From: Tetrahymena thermophila SB210
Taxonomy: Eukaryota; Ciliophora; Oligohymenophorea; Hymenostomatida; Tetrahymenidae
Assembly (NCBI RefSeq): GCF_000189635.1
Contig: NW_002476323.1
Location: 131,419-195,418, forward strand
Reading direction: 5' to 3'
DNA length: 64,000 bases
Shown here: positions 12,800 to 25,321 of the stretch, piece by piece
Position numbering within the stretch: position 1 is the stretch's first letter
Layout: every line of letters starts with the position of its first letter
Translations under genes and position numbers: made by a program
Notes under the pieces: generated by a model
Seen by the model: only the letters and a program-made list of their open reading frames with translations
Database searches by the model: none
Told to the model about the DNA's origin: nothing

Positions 12800-14400
12800 A
12801 TAAATGAACTCTTTGTCAAGTTTCTTACTAAATATATAAATGATTCTATGAATGTTCTATTGTATTTTATAGAAAATTACATATATTCTCGAAAAATAAA
12901 AGAAAAGTAAAGATAAATTAAAAATAGAAAATTAAAAATGCTTTTTTTATTAATTTACTAATCTATTTATTGGCTTTTATAACTCCTTGAATGCAGTCAA
13001 CTCCATAAAAATTCTGAACTGAAATTTAAAAAACATCATATTTTTTGTGTTTTAATTCAAAAATAAAAACTCCTTGAAACTATTGTTAGCTTGTTGTATT
13101 CTAAGTAATTATATAAATACTTTTAAAAAAATTAGTATCAATTAATATCTTAATTATTCTAAGTAAGATTTGAAATGCTTATCTGAGTTTTCTAATATAT
13201 TAAGTTTTAAGTTTTGTTTAAAATTCTTCATGCTCTGGCATCCAATAGAATGAATGATGTGTGAAGAAATCAATGTACTCGTTTATATAAAAGAATTAGA
13301 AATTCCAAATAAAATAAGAAACAAGATATTTTAAATATTTAGTTAAGAAGAAGGATTTTATCTATTTGAATATATATGAACAGTTTGGAGAACTTTTAAG
13401 ACATTTTGATTCAAAGCAATATTTCTATTAGCTCGTCAGAATTAAATATCCAGCTTTATGTTATTTTTTCTGGAAATTTTTTCTAAATGACTCAAAAATA
13501 TCATCATTTTTTTCATTAAATTTAAAAATATGAGGATTATTTTATCCAATGAGGTTTCAAATAAAAAGCCTTTACTTAAAAAATAAACTGGTTTACTATT
13601 AATAAATTTCTTAATTTTTTCTATCTATTCTACCAAAAAGCTAGAATTCAGGTGATTTTTCCTAATAATAGAAAAGATTTTTACTTTGATAAATTTTACT
13701 AACTTATTTAAACGGATAATTATTTAAATAAAAGAAATAATGCTATCATTTTGATCTTTTTAAGTTACTTAAAGTTTTAAAGCAAAATACTTAAATTTTA
13801 TTAAGCATAAAAAATATATGATTAATTATGATTTTATTATTTGTGATAGAGTATATTGTAATAATAAATTAAAATTAGAATAAAATTGTTTTGGTGTTTT
13901 TAAAAAATAAATATGATAAATATTTTAGAACATAAGAAATTTCAAAAAAATAGTTCTATTACTTTTAAATTATGTCACTAGAGTTAATATGTTAATAAAT
14001 TTAGACGTATGTATAAAATAATTATTTAAATAAGTAATTATGAATTATCTTTAATTACTTGAATATAAATTTGTAAAAAAACTAATAGTTAAGTTTTTCA
14101 CAAAAGTATTTATTTAAATTAGGAAAGATAGATAATTTTTAATTGTATCTATTTTGATTCTCTTTTTATTCTCTAATTATTTTTAAGGTTTTTATAAAGA
14201 TAGAAAAATATTATAACTCAATAACTAAGTTAAATACTTGAAAATAAAAATTTGTAATAGAAATTCTTTTAAGTAAAAAAGATCATCTTATCATAAATAG
14301 TTAAAAATGCATCTATCTTAAAAATATTAATCTGGCTGTCTTATTCTTCTAGTTCAATATCTTGTGATAGAAGAATTTAAGTTAGTAGAAAAATAAATAT
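12800..14400 (-). pseudogene. Possible decayed coding region, unidentified
   Basis: Reading leftwards with TAA/TAG as Gln, several long open stretches follow one another in changing frames. One at about 14400-14230 includes SQDIELEEQDSQ. Another at about 13755-13450 includes SSFLVEQIEKIKKFINSKPV and FETSLDKIILIFLNLMKKMM. After one in-frame TGA (about 13447) the same frame continues with RANRNIALNQNVLKVLQTV and stays open to about 12800. The composition is more protein-like than the neighbouring spacer, and the Asn/Gln-rich RANRN...NQ block recalls RIH-type domains of calcium-release channels, but this is weak. It could be a degraded gene, a real gene with unseen introns, or chance in a TGA-poor stretch. 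Confidence 0.28.
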
Positions 14401-14760
14401 CTATATTTTAATTAAATTATTTATTTAAAAAATATGATATCTAATAAAAATAATAAAATATTTAAATTTTAAATTCTTGAATTAATAAATAATTTTATTA
14501 ACAAAATTGAGTATCTTTTTTATTTTTAAAAAAAATTATAACAGATTGTTTACTAAAAATATAAAATAAAATAAAGGAAGAATTTAAAAAAAACATTAAA
14601 TATGATGAAAAAATATTTCATCAATTAAAAATATAATTAAAATGTAAAGAAGCGCTTGCTTGATACAAATCTAAGTATTCTTAATAATTAAATGAAATAT
14701 GATTGATTATTATTTTTATTATAGTGATAGTATTAATTTTATAATATAAAGTAGTAATAA

Positions 14761-14780
14761 ATATATATATATATATATAT
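14761..14780. repeat. (AT)10 microsatellite
   Basis: Ten perfect AT dinucleotides in the spacer downstream of the second TPR-like gene. Likely length-polymorphic; no function implied. Confidence 0.95.
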
Positions 14781-14885
14781 TAATATATGTTAGTAAATAT
14801 AAATGTTCTTTTAGTAATAATAATATAAAGGATTGAACTGTTTGTATTCATCAATATTCATATTGGTAAGCTTTAAACTTTAATT

Positions 14886-15899
14886 TCATTTTTGCTATTG
14901 CTTTTATTCTGGATAAGCTTCTAGCTTTGCTTTTTAACCATAGAACCCTAAGACATTCAACAGATCTTTATAATTATTTAAGTCTTCTTAAATTTTTAGT
15001 TTCTATTTATTTAACATCTCTATTAGGTTTTAGTCATTAGATTTGATTATAGAGAGTAGAAGAAGGAATTGATCTATCAAAACATATTATCTCTGCTAAT
15101 TTTTTTCTAAATCTATCATAATTTTGTAGATTTCACACATACTTTCAATCTCCTAGGGTTTGCATTTTTGTAAAAGATTATTGAAAGATAGCGATTTAAG
15201 TATAGCATTACCAAAATCAGTTGCTTCTTTTAAATCCTTTTTAGTGACGTAATAATTAAGAATCAGCTAACAAGGAGGGAGCTTTTACAGAAAAGACAGC
15301 TTTTTTGTTTTCAAACACAATACTGCATAGAAAAAGCTCTTATCTATCATATTCAATTTGTTATAAAGCTGTCCTATTTTTAGAGAATAATAGTATTTCA
15401 TAAATGTTTCATATTCTGATAGTTCTTCTTCATTTAAAAAAAATGAATCCTCGGCTTCATTTAAATACAATATTGTTCTCACATAATCTCCTTATATTAA
15501 GCATGACTCAGCCATAATCAAAGAAATATGACCAATACTCATATTATCTTTTGAAAACTCTCTTTCAACATAAGGAAATACTGCCTCTACACAACTTATA
15601 ACATTAGAATAATCCTTCTTACAGTATAATTCCCATATAGCTTACTCACTATACTCTAATACTTTTTCTGGGCATCTATCCTACTAAACACACTTCCTTA
15701 GTAAGGTGAGCTATTCTGGTTCTCCGAAAATAAAACTTCTGATAATACTTTTATTTTAATATAAAGCTTACTAGTATTCTTTTTCCTCCCTAGTTTAAAC
15801 TTTTTGTTAACTTTAGTAATTGTTTTCAAGCTATAAAAAGTTTTTGCTTTTTATTCTTTAGGTTCTACTTCTAACTTTTGATAATAATTTTTAAATCAT
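14886..15899 (-). CDS. TPR-like helical-repeat protein (family copy 2)
   Basis: Intronless, 337 residues from the ATG at 15899 to TGA at 14886. It aligns along its whole length with the protein at 8416-9435 (see that entry for shared blocks), so the two are recent duplicates about 5.5 kb apart with the GST gene between them. Helical pairs such as GDYVRTILYLNEAEDSFFL and IGQLYNKLNMIDKSFFYAV have TPR-like spacing. The basic N-terminus MIQKLLSKVRSRTQRIKSKN again suggests mitochondrial import (inference). The last part is Gln-rich. No enzyme motif is seen; a protein-binding scaffold is the most that can be said. Confidence 0.82.
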
Positions 15900-16841
15900 T
15901 AATTTATTAATATTTTTTTTAACAATAATATATTTAATTAATATAATTAATTATTAGCTATATATAATTATATAAGTTCTTCTTTTCAAGATAGTTTTCT
16001 TTTACAATAGTTGGCTAAGATTATAATTATGTCATATGATGTATTTGTAAAACATTAATCATTTTAACGAAAAATTTCAAATTATTTACGCAATTTAGTG
16101 CTTAATACTCTAATAAATAGAGTTTTTCAAATATATTTATAAACTAACAAACAAAAAAAACATTTGATAACTAATTTTAACTAAAATTAAATAATTGACT
16201 AATTGAGTAAGATAACGGAAAATAGATAATATGAATATTCTCACTTTAGCTTCATACCTAAAATAGTTGTTTAAAATGTATTTTAAATAATAAAAGCACT
16301 TTTTATTCTATTTATCTAATAGAATAAAATGATGCAATTAATCTTATTATTATTATTATAAGTAAATTAATAATTTAATTATTTTAAAAAATACTTATTA
16401 TCTTTTTAAACTTTTTAATAAAAAATTATAAAATACTTTCTTATTACTAAAGTAAATACATTAAAAATAATTTTTTATTTTACCATACCTATTCAATAAT
16501 AGTAATATTGGAATAAAAAATAAAATAAACCTTAAAAATGAGGGTTGATTTTATTTCTATTTTATTTTAATATAATTTTTAATTTTTTTTAAAATTAATT
16601 TAATATGTTTAAAATCTTTAAAATAAATAAATATTTTTATAAATAAATGGAAAATATTTTTGAAATTATATTTTTTTAAGTCTAAGTAAATATTTTAATT
16701 AATTAATTTATCTTGCTAAAATATATTGATAGTGATACAATTTAATTTATTAATTTTAATAATTTAAGTATAAGCTATGATAATTAAATAAATTAATGAA
16801 TGAAAATACATAAGTATATAAGTATGAATGCTTCAAGCAAT
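15900..16841. other. Intergenic, no gene seen
   Basis: About 0.9 kb of A/T-rich spacer between two genes on the same strand. No open frame or motif stands out. Confidence 0.6.
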
Positions 16842-18203
16842 TCATTTTTTTTTGCTAAATTACTTTTCTATTTTTTCTTATATTTCTTTAGATAATTTAG
16901 TTTTAATTTTATAATAGCATTCTTTGACAAAGTATTAGTCAATAATAGGTACGTTTAATACTTTTTCTTCTAGTTCAATACTCTTTTTAACTAAATTTAA
17001 AAGATTTTATTAATCTACTTCAGGTAAAAGATTTTCATTTATAAATCTTTTTTCACTGATTTCATAAACTTCTTTATGAATTTAAAGTACTTAACTTAAA
17101 TTAGCATACTAATCTTAAATTAAGTTTTGCAGTTTAGTAGCTCTCTCTTCTGCTTGCTACTCAATTTCTTTATTTAAGACACCAATTCTCTTCTACTTTT
17201 CTAGTTCACATTTTAAAAATAATTGTTTCAAATTTCCTTTATGCTACAATGCTAGCTAAAATAATATTTCTTATCTCCAGTTGTAAACTGCTTCATATTT
17301 GTAACTTGATTCACTTTCTGTAATTTATATTAAATACAAGAGCATGTCTTAATAGAAGTAAGCATCTGATAGATTTTCTTGTTTGATATAGATAGATGCA
17401 ACTCTTTCAAATATTTGCTTCAAAATCTCGAGCTATGTTTCATCGTAAGAAAATCCTACTTCTTCAAAAGTTACTTTAGAAAGAAAATTAGTACCAAATT
17501 ATAAAGCTTCGTTGCTTTTATTTAAAGACTCTAATGAATCTATTATAAGTAATGTTGGAAAAACTAAATGCTAAATACTTATTCCCTCTATTGACAAGCA
17601 TATAGAAGAATAATAAACGCTTTTCTCTATTTATCCAATATCTGAAAACCTTAATGACAACATATGAGTATGGCTAAAGTGGTTTTAAATATCTTTTTCT
17701 AATAACTCTTTATTTGAGTTATAAATTTCTTCTGCTTCATTGATGCATTCTTGAGCTTTGTTTATTTCTTATTACTTTAGATAGCAATCAATCATAATAG
17801 AATAAAATGAAAAAAGATATAGATCTTGCTTAGAAACTTTGCTTTTTAAGAATTATGTTATCATATTACAGCATTTCAAAGCATTAGTGTAATCTTACTT
17901 AGCAACTAAGCCATCTATAATAATATTTGCATAGTCACATATTTCGATAGGGTCTGGGTTAAATTTCTTGACAATTGTGTCTAAAAAGTAAATTTGTTCG
18001 CTTTCATTCATTTTTTCTAATTCAATAATTTTTTTGTTATAGTTATGGTCCTATATAATATCTTCATAATAAACTTGCTTTTATTTTTTTTTATTAGAGT
18101 CAGATGTACTAAATTTAAAAAGAGTAAAGCTACTGCTGAATGCTTCCTTATAACAAACTTTATTTGGAATATGTTTAATTATTTTAGAAACTAACCTAAT
18201 CAT
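16842..18203 (-). CDS. TPR-like protein with C-terminal coiled coil (family copy 3)
   Basis: Intronless, 453 residues. The middle (about residues 95-330) is related to the two neighbouring TPR-like proteins: IGQIEKSVYYSSICLSIEG parallels LNMIDKSFFYAVLCL, and EALQFGTNFLSKVTFEE parallels EATDFGNAILKSLSFNN. It differs by a longer C-terminal region rich in Glu, Lys and Gln (EIEQQAEERATKLQNLIQDQ) that should form a coiled coil. The N-terminus MIRLVSKIIKHIPNKVCYK leading to LFKFSTSDS looks like a classical mitochondrial presequence with an arginine/lysine-rich helix and FS|TS cleavage context. This is the strongest hint that the family is mitochondrial. Function otherwise unknown. Confidence 0.8.
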
Positions 18204-18721
18204 TTTTAATTTATTAACTTAGAAGTAATTAATTTATCAATAATAAATAAATTATATCAATACAATCAAGTAATTAATTGAATTAAAAAAGATATGTTAA
18301 GCAAATAAATAAATAAATCATTTAAATTTATTCTTATCTCCTTAATAAAGATTTTATTTATAAATTTTATATTCACTCTATTTAAAATTAAATTATTTTA
18401 GAAAATACAAAAATTATTTTTTATTTATAAACTAAGCAAGCAAATTAAATTTTAACCACACTCATATAAAGATAAGATTTATTTCAATTAATAAAAATTT
18501 TTTATAATAATTTAAAAAAATAAAAAAATATTAAATTTGTTTTATTTGAAAATAATTTTATTATTTAATTCATTTAATAAATTGCTTTGAAATAACTAAA
18601 TTAACGAATGAAAATTTAACGTGAAATTTAATTTGGTTCTATTGCTGAAGATACAATTAGATTTTAAGATACATACATACATTTAATTTAGATTACAATA
18701 AAGCCTATTCAGATTATTTAG
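18204..18721. other. Intergenic, no gene seen
   Basis: About 0.5 kb of A/T-rich spacer between two leftward genes; nothing recognised. Confidence 0.6.
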
Positions 18722-19651
18722 TCAAGGTTTTTTGGCTATTATCATCAAACCATCTAAACCAATGGGTTCTCTATTTTAAATTATTATTTGCTGGAATTCT
18801 TTGATCATGGCTTGCTTGAACTCTTCTTATTTGTCTCCTGCCTTTTTTAAGCTATCTTTAATACTAGGAATTGTATACAAGGCTTGTATATCTTACTCGT
18901 CAATATATGGAAAAGGTTAAAATTGGCTCCAACAAATTATATTAGTAAACCCAGCATCTTCTAGCAATTTTATGAGTTTATTTTTATCATTTAAATGGAA
19001 GCTGTTTCTAACTTAAGGAACTTATATTCCAAATTATTCAGATAGAATTTTACTGGAGAGGGTAAAGAACTTAGATTTTTCTTTGTCTCCCCAAACAGTA
19101 AAACCTGCGTATCCTCCCTTTTAGAGCACTCTAATAGCCTCAGATAACATTTTATCAGGATTTGTAGTAATTTGTAAGCACAAATTGCAAATATAGCAAT
19201 CAAATGTTTCATCTTTGAATGGCAATTATTCACCATTTGCATTCGAAATATGCAATTTATAGTTTGGAATATAAGTTGTTTAAGTTGGAGTGTATTATCC
19301 TCCCATTCTTTTGCATAGTGTATCAAGCATTGAATCAGATATATCAGTAGCATAGTAATTAGCTTCAGGGTGCTTTCTTTGTAATGAGTGATTGTAGAGA
19401 AAACCACCACCTGCGCCAACTTCTAGGATGTTTTTTCTCTCTTCTAACTTGAGCATATTTATAAGTGTAAAATAAAAACCATTATGAGCTTAGTCTTTGC
19501 TTAAGTAAGATTGGGCGTTATCTTCCCAAAACTATTTAACTTCTTCTATAGATGAAATCTTAATAGGATTAGTTTGTTACTACTAAAATTTACAATAAAA
19601 TTATTTTAATTAAAAGAAAATTAATCAATATTAATAAATTACTTCAGCCAT
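18722..19651 (-). CDS. SAM-dependent methyltransferase, copy 1
   Basis: 289 residues in two exons; a 60-nt intron (19583-19642) directly follows the third codon (MAE|QQTNP). Class I methyltransferase motifs are clear: motif I NILEVGAGGGFLYN binds S-adenosylmethionine, YYATDISDSML is post-I with the acidic residue for the ribose, FDCYICNLCLQITTNP is motif II and AIRVLQKGGYAGFTVWGD is motif III. The profile is that of the Methyltransf_11 family (UbiE/COQ5-like small-molecule methyltransferases), but the substrate cannot be read from the sequence. It is a tandem duplicate of the next gene (19924-20841), with only 272 bp between them. Confidence 0.88.
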
Positions 19652-19923
19652 TTTTGTTCTGCTTCAAAAAATGTTAAATTTGAATTTGTTTGTTTAAGAT
19701 AATTAATTTTTTATTTTGAAGTAAAATTGTTAATTTTTTAACTTACTAAGTAAATCAGATTCATAAAAATCTTTCTATTTAATTAAAACAGATAGTAAAT
19801 CTTTTCAGGATTTATTTAATTTATTTGGTGATGCCATTTGGAATACCAAAATAGTCAAATATTACATAATTATTACATAAATAGATACAAAGACATATTT
19901 ATAAATTTACTTTGAAATTTATT

Positions 19924-20841
19924 TCATTTCTTTTTTGCTATAATCATCAACCCGTCTAAACCTACTGGCTCTCTTTCATGCAATAATATATTTTCAAAAG
20001 CTTCAAGCAAAGCTTATTTTACTTCCTCTTTCTTATCTCCGCATTCAGCTAGAGAGTCCTTAACGATAGGATGAGTGAATAATGTTTGAATATCATCTTT
20101 GTCTACATAAGGAAACGGTTAAAACTAATTCCAACATACAATATTAGTGAATCCAAATTGTTCAAGCATATTAATTAACTTCTATTTATCATTTAAATGA
20201 AAGTTGCTTCTAACTTTTGGAAGTTTTATGCCAAATTATCTATGAAGTATAGAAGGTACTAAAGTAAAAAATCTAGACCTTTGCTTGTCACCCCAGACTG
20301 TAAAACCAGCATATCCTCCTGGTTATAAAACTCTATTAGCTTCTTAAATCATTTTTTCAGGATTTGTAGTAATTTACAAACATAAATTAGCAATGTAGCA
20401 GTCAAACATTTCATTTTTATAATGTAATTTTTCACCATTTGCTTTTTCTATGTGTAAATTGTAATTTGGAATAGTAATTAACTAATTAGGCTTATATTCA
20501 ACTCCAATTCTTTTACATAATATGCCTAGCATAGAATCTGAAAGATCAGTTGCATAATAATTTGAATTGGGATGCTTTCTATTTAAGGAATGATTATAAA
20601 GAAAACCTCCACCAGCACCTACTTCCAAAATATTCATTCTCTTCTCTATTTTCAACATATTAATTAATGTATAGTAAAATCCATTAGCACCAGAATCTTA
20701 ACTAAGATAGTTATCTGAATTTTCATCCCAATATTTCTTGATCTCTTCAATAGACTTACCCTTAATACAAAAATTATATGAGTTATTTTTACATAAAGAC
20801 AAGAACTTATTTATCTTAAGCTTGTTGATATAAGTATACAT
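19924..20841 (-). CDS. SAM-dependent methyltransferase, copy 2
   Basis: Intronless, 305 residues. It is highly similar to the gene at 18722-19651 throughout: NILEVGAGGGFLYNHSLNRK (motif I), YYATDLSDSML, FDCYIANLCLQITTNP and RVLQPGGYAGFTVWGDK. It ends GLDGLMIIAKKK like its partner. It differs at the 5' end: instead of the three-codon first exon it has a 25-residue leader (MYTYINKLKINKFLSLCKN) that is basic and could target mitochondria (inference). So one duplicate gained or lost the intron together with a different N-terminus. The substrate is unknown; Methyltransf_11-type small-molecule or lipid methylation is likely. Confidence 0.88.
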
Positions 20842-21318
20842 TTTTCTGACTATCTTTTGATAGGTTAATAAAATTTTACTTAAACACTACTTTTAATTCT
20901 TTGAATATTCTTGATAATAATATTAAACCTTAAAAATTGTATAAGGATTTATTTAGACGACATCAGTAAATCACTTCGTAATCAGGCAATCAGGAATATT
21001 TTGTAAAAAATAAAAATAAGTACAAACTTGAAATAGTAATTAAAAAATTTTGTAACATGTAATAAGATAAATAAAAAATTAAAAAATAAAAATCTGGTAA
21101 TTGATTTTTTTAATTTTCTTGTCAATATAAAAGAAATAAAATTAGAAATCGCCTATTAATTAAAATTAAAGATTTTATCAAAAATAAAAAATAAAAAACT
21201 ATCAAATAAGAAAAGTAGAAAAAGTAGAAAAATCAATTTCCTTTTAAAACATTTATTTGGTTTAAAATATATAAAAAAATTTGATAATTAAAAAATAAAA
21301 TTTTTAATTTTCATTTAA
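20842..21318. other. Divergent intergenic region, no gene seen
   Basis: AT-rich spacer between the leftward methyltransferase and the rightward LRR gene; holds both 5' regions. No motif recognised. Confidence 0.55.
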
Positions 21319-24110
21319 ATGAGTTAAAATACCCAATGCAGTGACTAAATGATGATGAATTTTTGTAATAATTAACATATTAAATATGACCACTTATATA
21401 TTAAATTTTTTCAAGTTAAAAGAACCTAGGTTATCGATACTTCTAAAATACCTCAGATAGAGGACTTAAAGTAAAATTTAATTTATATAAAACAAATTAA
21501 AAATAAATTTATTTAAAAGAAATCAAAACTTAAAAGAATTAAAAATAATAACTCTTAATCTAAGGTATTTACTTTGATCAAATATTGTAAAATTTTAAAA
21601 GTATAACTATTTAAATCTAGTGGGAAAACAATTTATCATGAGAATTTTGTTGATGTTTGCAAAATAATAAGCTAGTGCTAAAATCTTACCACTTTGTGTT
21701 TAAATTTAAAGTAAATAAATATACTTGCTTTAAGCTGTTTTAAAATTTAATATTTATAAAGATCTGCTAATATAGCATCTGAAGGTGCTTCAAGGCTTGG
21801 AGAAAGTATTTCTTTTTGTTAGCAACTTTTAATTTTAAATCTTGATTTAAGGTAAATAATTTTATTAACAATATGATTCTATTACTATTTTGAGATTTAT
21901 TTAACTAAAAATTTTAAGTAATATTTATCATCTTTTAGGGAATTTTTATATTTTTACCAACTAAATATTTTTTTTGAAAATACATTTTCTTTTTAAATAA
22001 AGCTATAACAATATTGATGTAAAAGGGAGTTTAAATCTAGTTTAAGGGCTTTCAAAATGTCTTTAGTTATAATCTTTAAGTTTAAATTTTGAGTAATTGA
22101 TTAAATCTAAGATAATTATTAATATGTCTTTTTATAAAAAAGTTCTAATAAGATAAATAATTCAGCTGCTATCAAGTTTTGTGAATACATTAATTAATGT
22201 TAAAATTTAGAAAATTTAGACATAGAGATGAAGTACATACAGTTTTTCTTATATTTTTTATTTAGATTTTAAAAATTTTTAGTTATATTAAAAATTAAGA
22301 TGAGCAAGGAGATTAGGATATTTAAATATAGATATCTTGTCCTAAATTATTATATTTAAAGTTATCACTTTAGTTTAGTGATTTTATGTTATCTAAACTA
22401 GCAGAAGCTTTAAGCTAAAGTTCTTAACTGAGCAAACTTGTACTTATTTTGGTAAAAAATAATTTTAGTGATCTTGGCATGACTTTATTAGGTGATTAAA
22501 TAGCATATTGCTAAAGCCTTACTGAACTAAATCTTAATTTGAGGTAAATTATTTGTAATAAAATATACTTAAAAATTATTTTAAAAGAGAAAGTAAGCTT
22601 GGAGATGAAGGTTTTATAAAGCTGACCTAAGGTATTGCCAAATGCTAAAATTTAAAATCACTGAACTTGGATTGCTTGTAAAATATTAGATATCTTAAAT
22701 TTATCTATTAATTTTTGTATAAATAGTCATACCCAAATCACTTAGAAGTACTCAAAAACTTTTATAGATAAACTAAGCTAAATTGTTTATTTAAGCTCAT
22801 TTGTCTTAAATTTTGGGTAACAAAAAATTAAAAATACTTTCATTTTCATTTTTTATTTTATAAATAATAAGATAATATCTAATTGAGTTTATTTATTGAT
22901 AATTAATAGAATTAAAGTTTATATGAGATATTAAATTTAATTATTTTATCATCATATTTTATATTTCAATTATATATTATATAAAAATAATAAATATTCT
23001 AAAATAGCATTTATAAATTGTATAAATTTATAAAGGGAAATATATTATTTTTCCTTATATATGATAAATATTGATCCATATCCAAAATATAAACTAACTA
23101 CCTTTCTTAAAAATTTTTTGAATTTCTATCTCTGATTAGATTAACAAAATAATAAAATCCTATAAATTTATGAATTTCGATTGGGAGTATTTATTAATTT
23201 TTTTAAATATTTTAATAAAAATATAGTAGCACTAAAATTGGGAATGGTTTTCTTGTCAAATTTGGTGAAACTTTGCCAAAGCTAAAGAGATTAAATAAAT
23301 TTAACCTTTGTTTAAACGAGTATTAAAATTAAATTTTTATTCCATATTTATAATATTTTATATAAAGTTCATCGATTGCATTCTCATAAGCTACTCTAAA
23401 GGAATTTGGAGAAGGATTAGAAAATTCCTAATCTCTAAAATAATTTGATTTAGATATAAGGTAAACTTATTAGCAAAAAATTAATATAAAAACATAAATA
23501 AAACCACCTAAGTGGATATGTAGTTGGAGCAGAAGAAATGTAATATTTATGTAAAGGGATATCCAATAGTAAGAGCTTAACTAATTTTAGTTTGAGATTG
23601 GTGTAATTTATTAATTTTTTGAATTTCTAAATTTAACTTGATAAAATAGATTTTTAATTTAGATTTTTTATCATAAAAAGAATTATTAAGTTAATAAATA
23701 TTTAAATCAATTTTACCTTTAATCATGTATCTAAAATAGGCGTTGTTAAATAGATTAATAATCTTTGAAATATTTTGGCAACTGTATAGTTTAATGCACT
23801 AATCTTATTTCTTTTTAAGTTAATTTAATGTAATTATTATGATAAAGTTAAAGTTTAACTTAAAGTTATTTTAAATTAAAAAAGAGCAAATGAAGTAAGT
23901 GACGAATCTAAAATAGAATTAGGAAAATAGATTTCTAAATGCTAACATTTATTATGTTGCTATCTTTTTTTTGGGTAACTATTTAAATAAATAGCATAAA
24001 CTAAATCATAATGTTTTTAAAATAGATTTGTAAGTAACATTAAATTAATCAATGCTTTAAAGTGTTTAAAATTAGTAAAATTTGGTCCATTTCTTCGCTG
24101 ATAAATTTGA
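21319..24110 (+). CDS. Leucine-rich-repeat protein (ribonuclease-inhibitor type), 3' end uncertain
   Basis: The ATG at 21319 opens a long first exon ending in a typical repeat, CQNLTTLCLNLK (about 21665-21708). After that nearly every exon encodes one LRR and is followed by a small AT-rich intron. Examples are IASEGASRLGESISFCQQ (about 21778), IDVKGSLNLVQGLSKCLQ (22015), INNSAAIKFCEYINQCQN (22155), DLGMTLLGDQIAYCQS (22470), LGDEGFIKLTQGIAKCQN (22600), IGNGFLVKFGETLPKLKR (23240), a SQATLKEFGEGLENSQS repeat (23370), GAEEMQYLCKGISNSKS (23525) and SDESKIELGKQISKCQH (23905). The pattern LGDEGxxxLxxxLxxCxNLxxLxLxL is typical of large ciliate LRR families, which act as protein-binding solenoids. A 390-nt AT-rich gap (22830-23220) and worn repeats near 23750 mean the 3' half may be a second gene or a decaying tail. 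Confidence 0.6.
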
Positions 24111-25321
24111 ATTAAAATTAAAAAATATAATTTCAAATATAATCATATGAAATTTAATTTTAATTCTAATTATTATAAATTCTGGATGCATTGAGAATTA
24201 TTAAGTTTTTGGAATTACATATTTTGTATTGAAATATTTATTTGGAATTTATAATTATTATATCAAATTATATCAATTATTAAATTTATTTACTCTTATT
24301 CTTTAACAATTATAAAACTATCAATTAATTTATTTTTTATTTGTCATGTTAAGATTTTATTTATTTAAAAATATAAATGAAATATAATTTAAAAGAATGT
24401 TTATTTATATTAAATTTTTATAAAATAATTTAATACAAAATAGTAAAATTTTTATGTGCATAAATTACTTAATATAAATTTTTGTTTTTTTTCCATTAAA
24501 ATTATTTCCAATAAACATTTTTTGAAAATTAATATGGTTAAAAATAGAGCAATTATTTTCTTTGAGTTTAATTTAATATATTTAAACATTTTTAATTCTA
24601 AAAAAAGCATGTCATAATGATGTTATTCAACAAAAATCCTAACATTTAAAATAGTGAATAATTAATTCTTATTAATTACGCTGATTTTTTTTACAGAGTT
24701 ATAAACAATTATTTTGATAAGTATATTTATTTATTTATTCATTCAAAATTAGTTTTCAATAATTTATTAGTTTCATTTATTTAATGTCATAAAGTAGAAT
24801 TCCGATAAATTCAGCAAGTACAATTGAAATTAAACAAAAAGGTACTTCTAACTTAAGTTAAATTTTTCCTCTACAATTTTTGAAGATGATATTTTAAATA
24901 TTTTTATAATTATAGCCAATAATTCTAAACTATAGTAACCTAATGATATTAATGCATAGAATCATATTGAAACAAAATAAGAAAAGAATATGAAAAGAGT
25001 ACCTTAAATAATTTAAAAAATATGATGAATTAATTCTAATTTTGTTTTGAATTATAGCAAAGTTTAATCATATCAACAGAAGAGCTAGCGAGAAGGGAGG
25101 AAAGTAATATATTTAATGTCTTAATATGTTAATTCTATTTACTGAATTACATTTTTCACTTAAAATGACTATTAATATAAAATTAGTGTATACATAATAA
25201 ATTTTTGTTATTATGGATAAAAGTTGAAAAGAAGAGACAAAAGGAACATTAAAACTAATCAAAGCATAATAATAACAAAAATAGTTAGTCCTAAGAAGCA
25301 AAATAAGGAGGAAAGTTTGTA
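24111..25321. other. Intergenic, no certain gene
   Basis: AT-rich spacer. From about 25210 an open frame (KKRQKEHQNQSKHNNN...) runs into the next gene without an ATG and could be part of it through an unseen first exon. Otherwise nothing is recognised. Confidence 0.5.
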
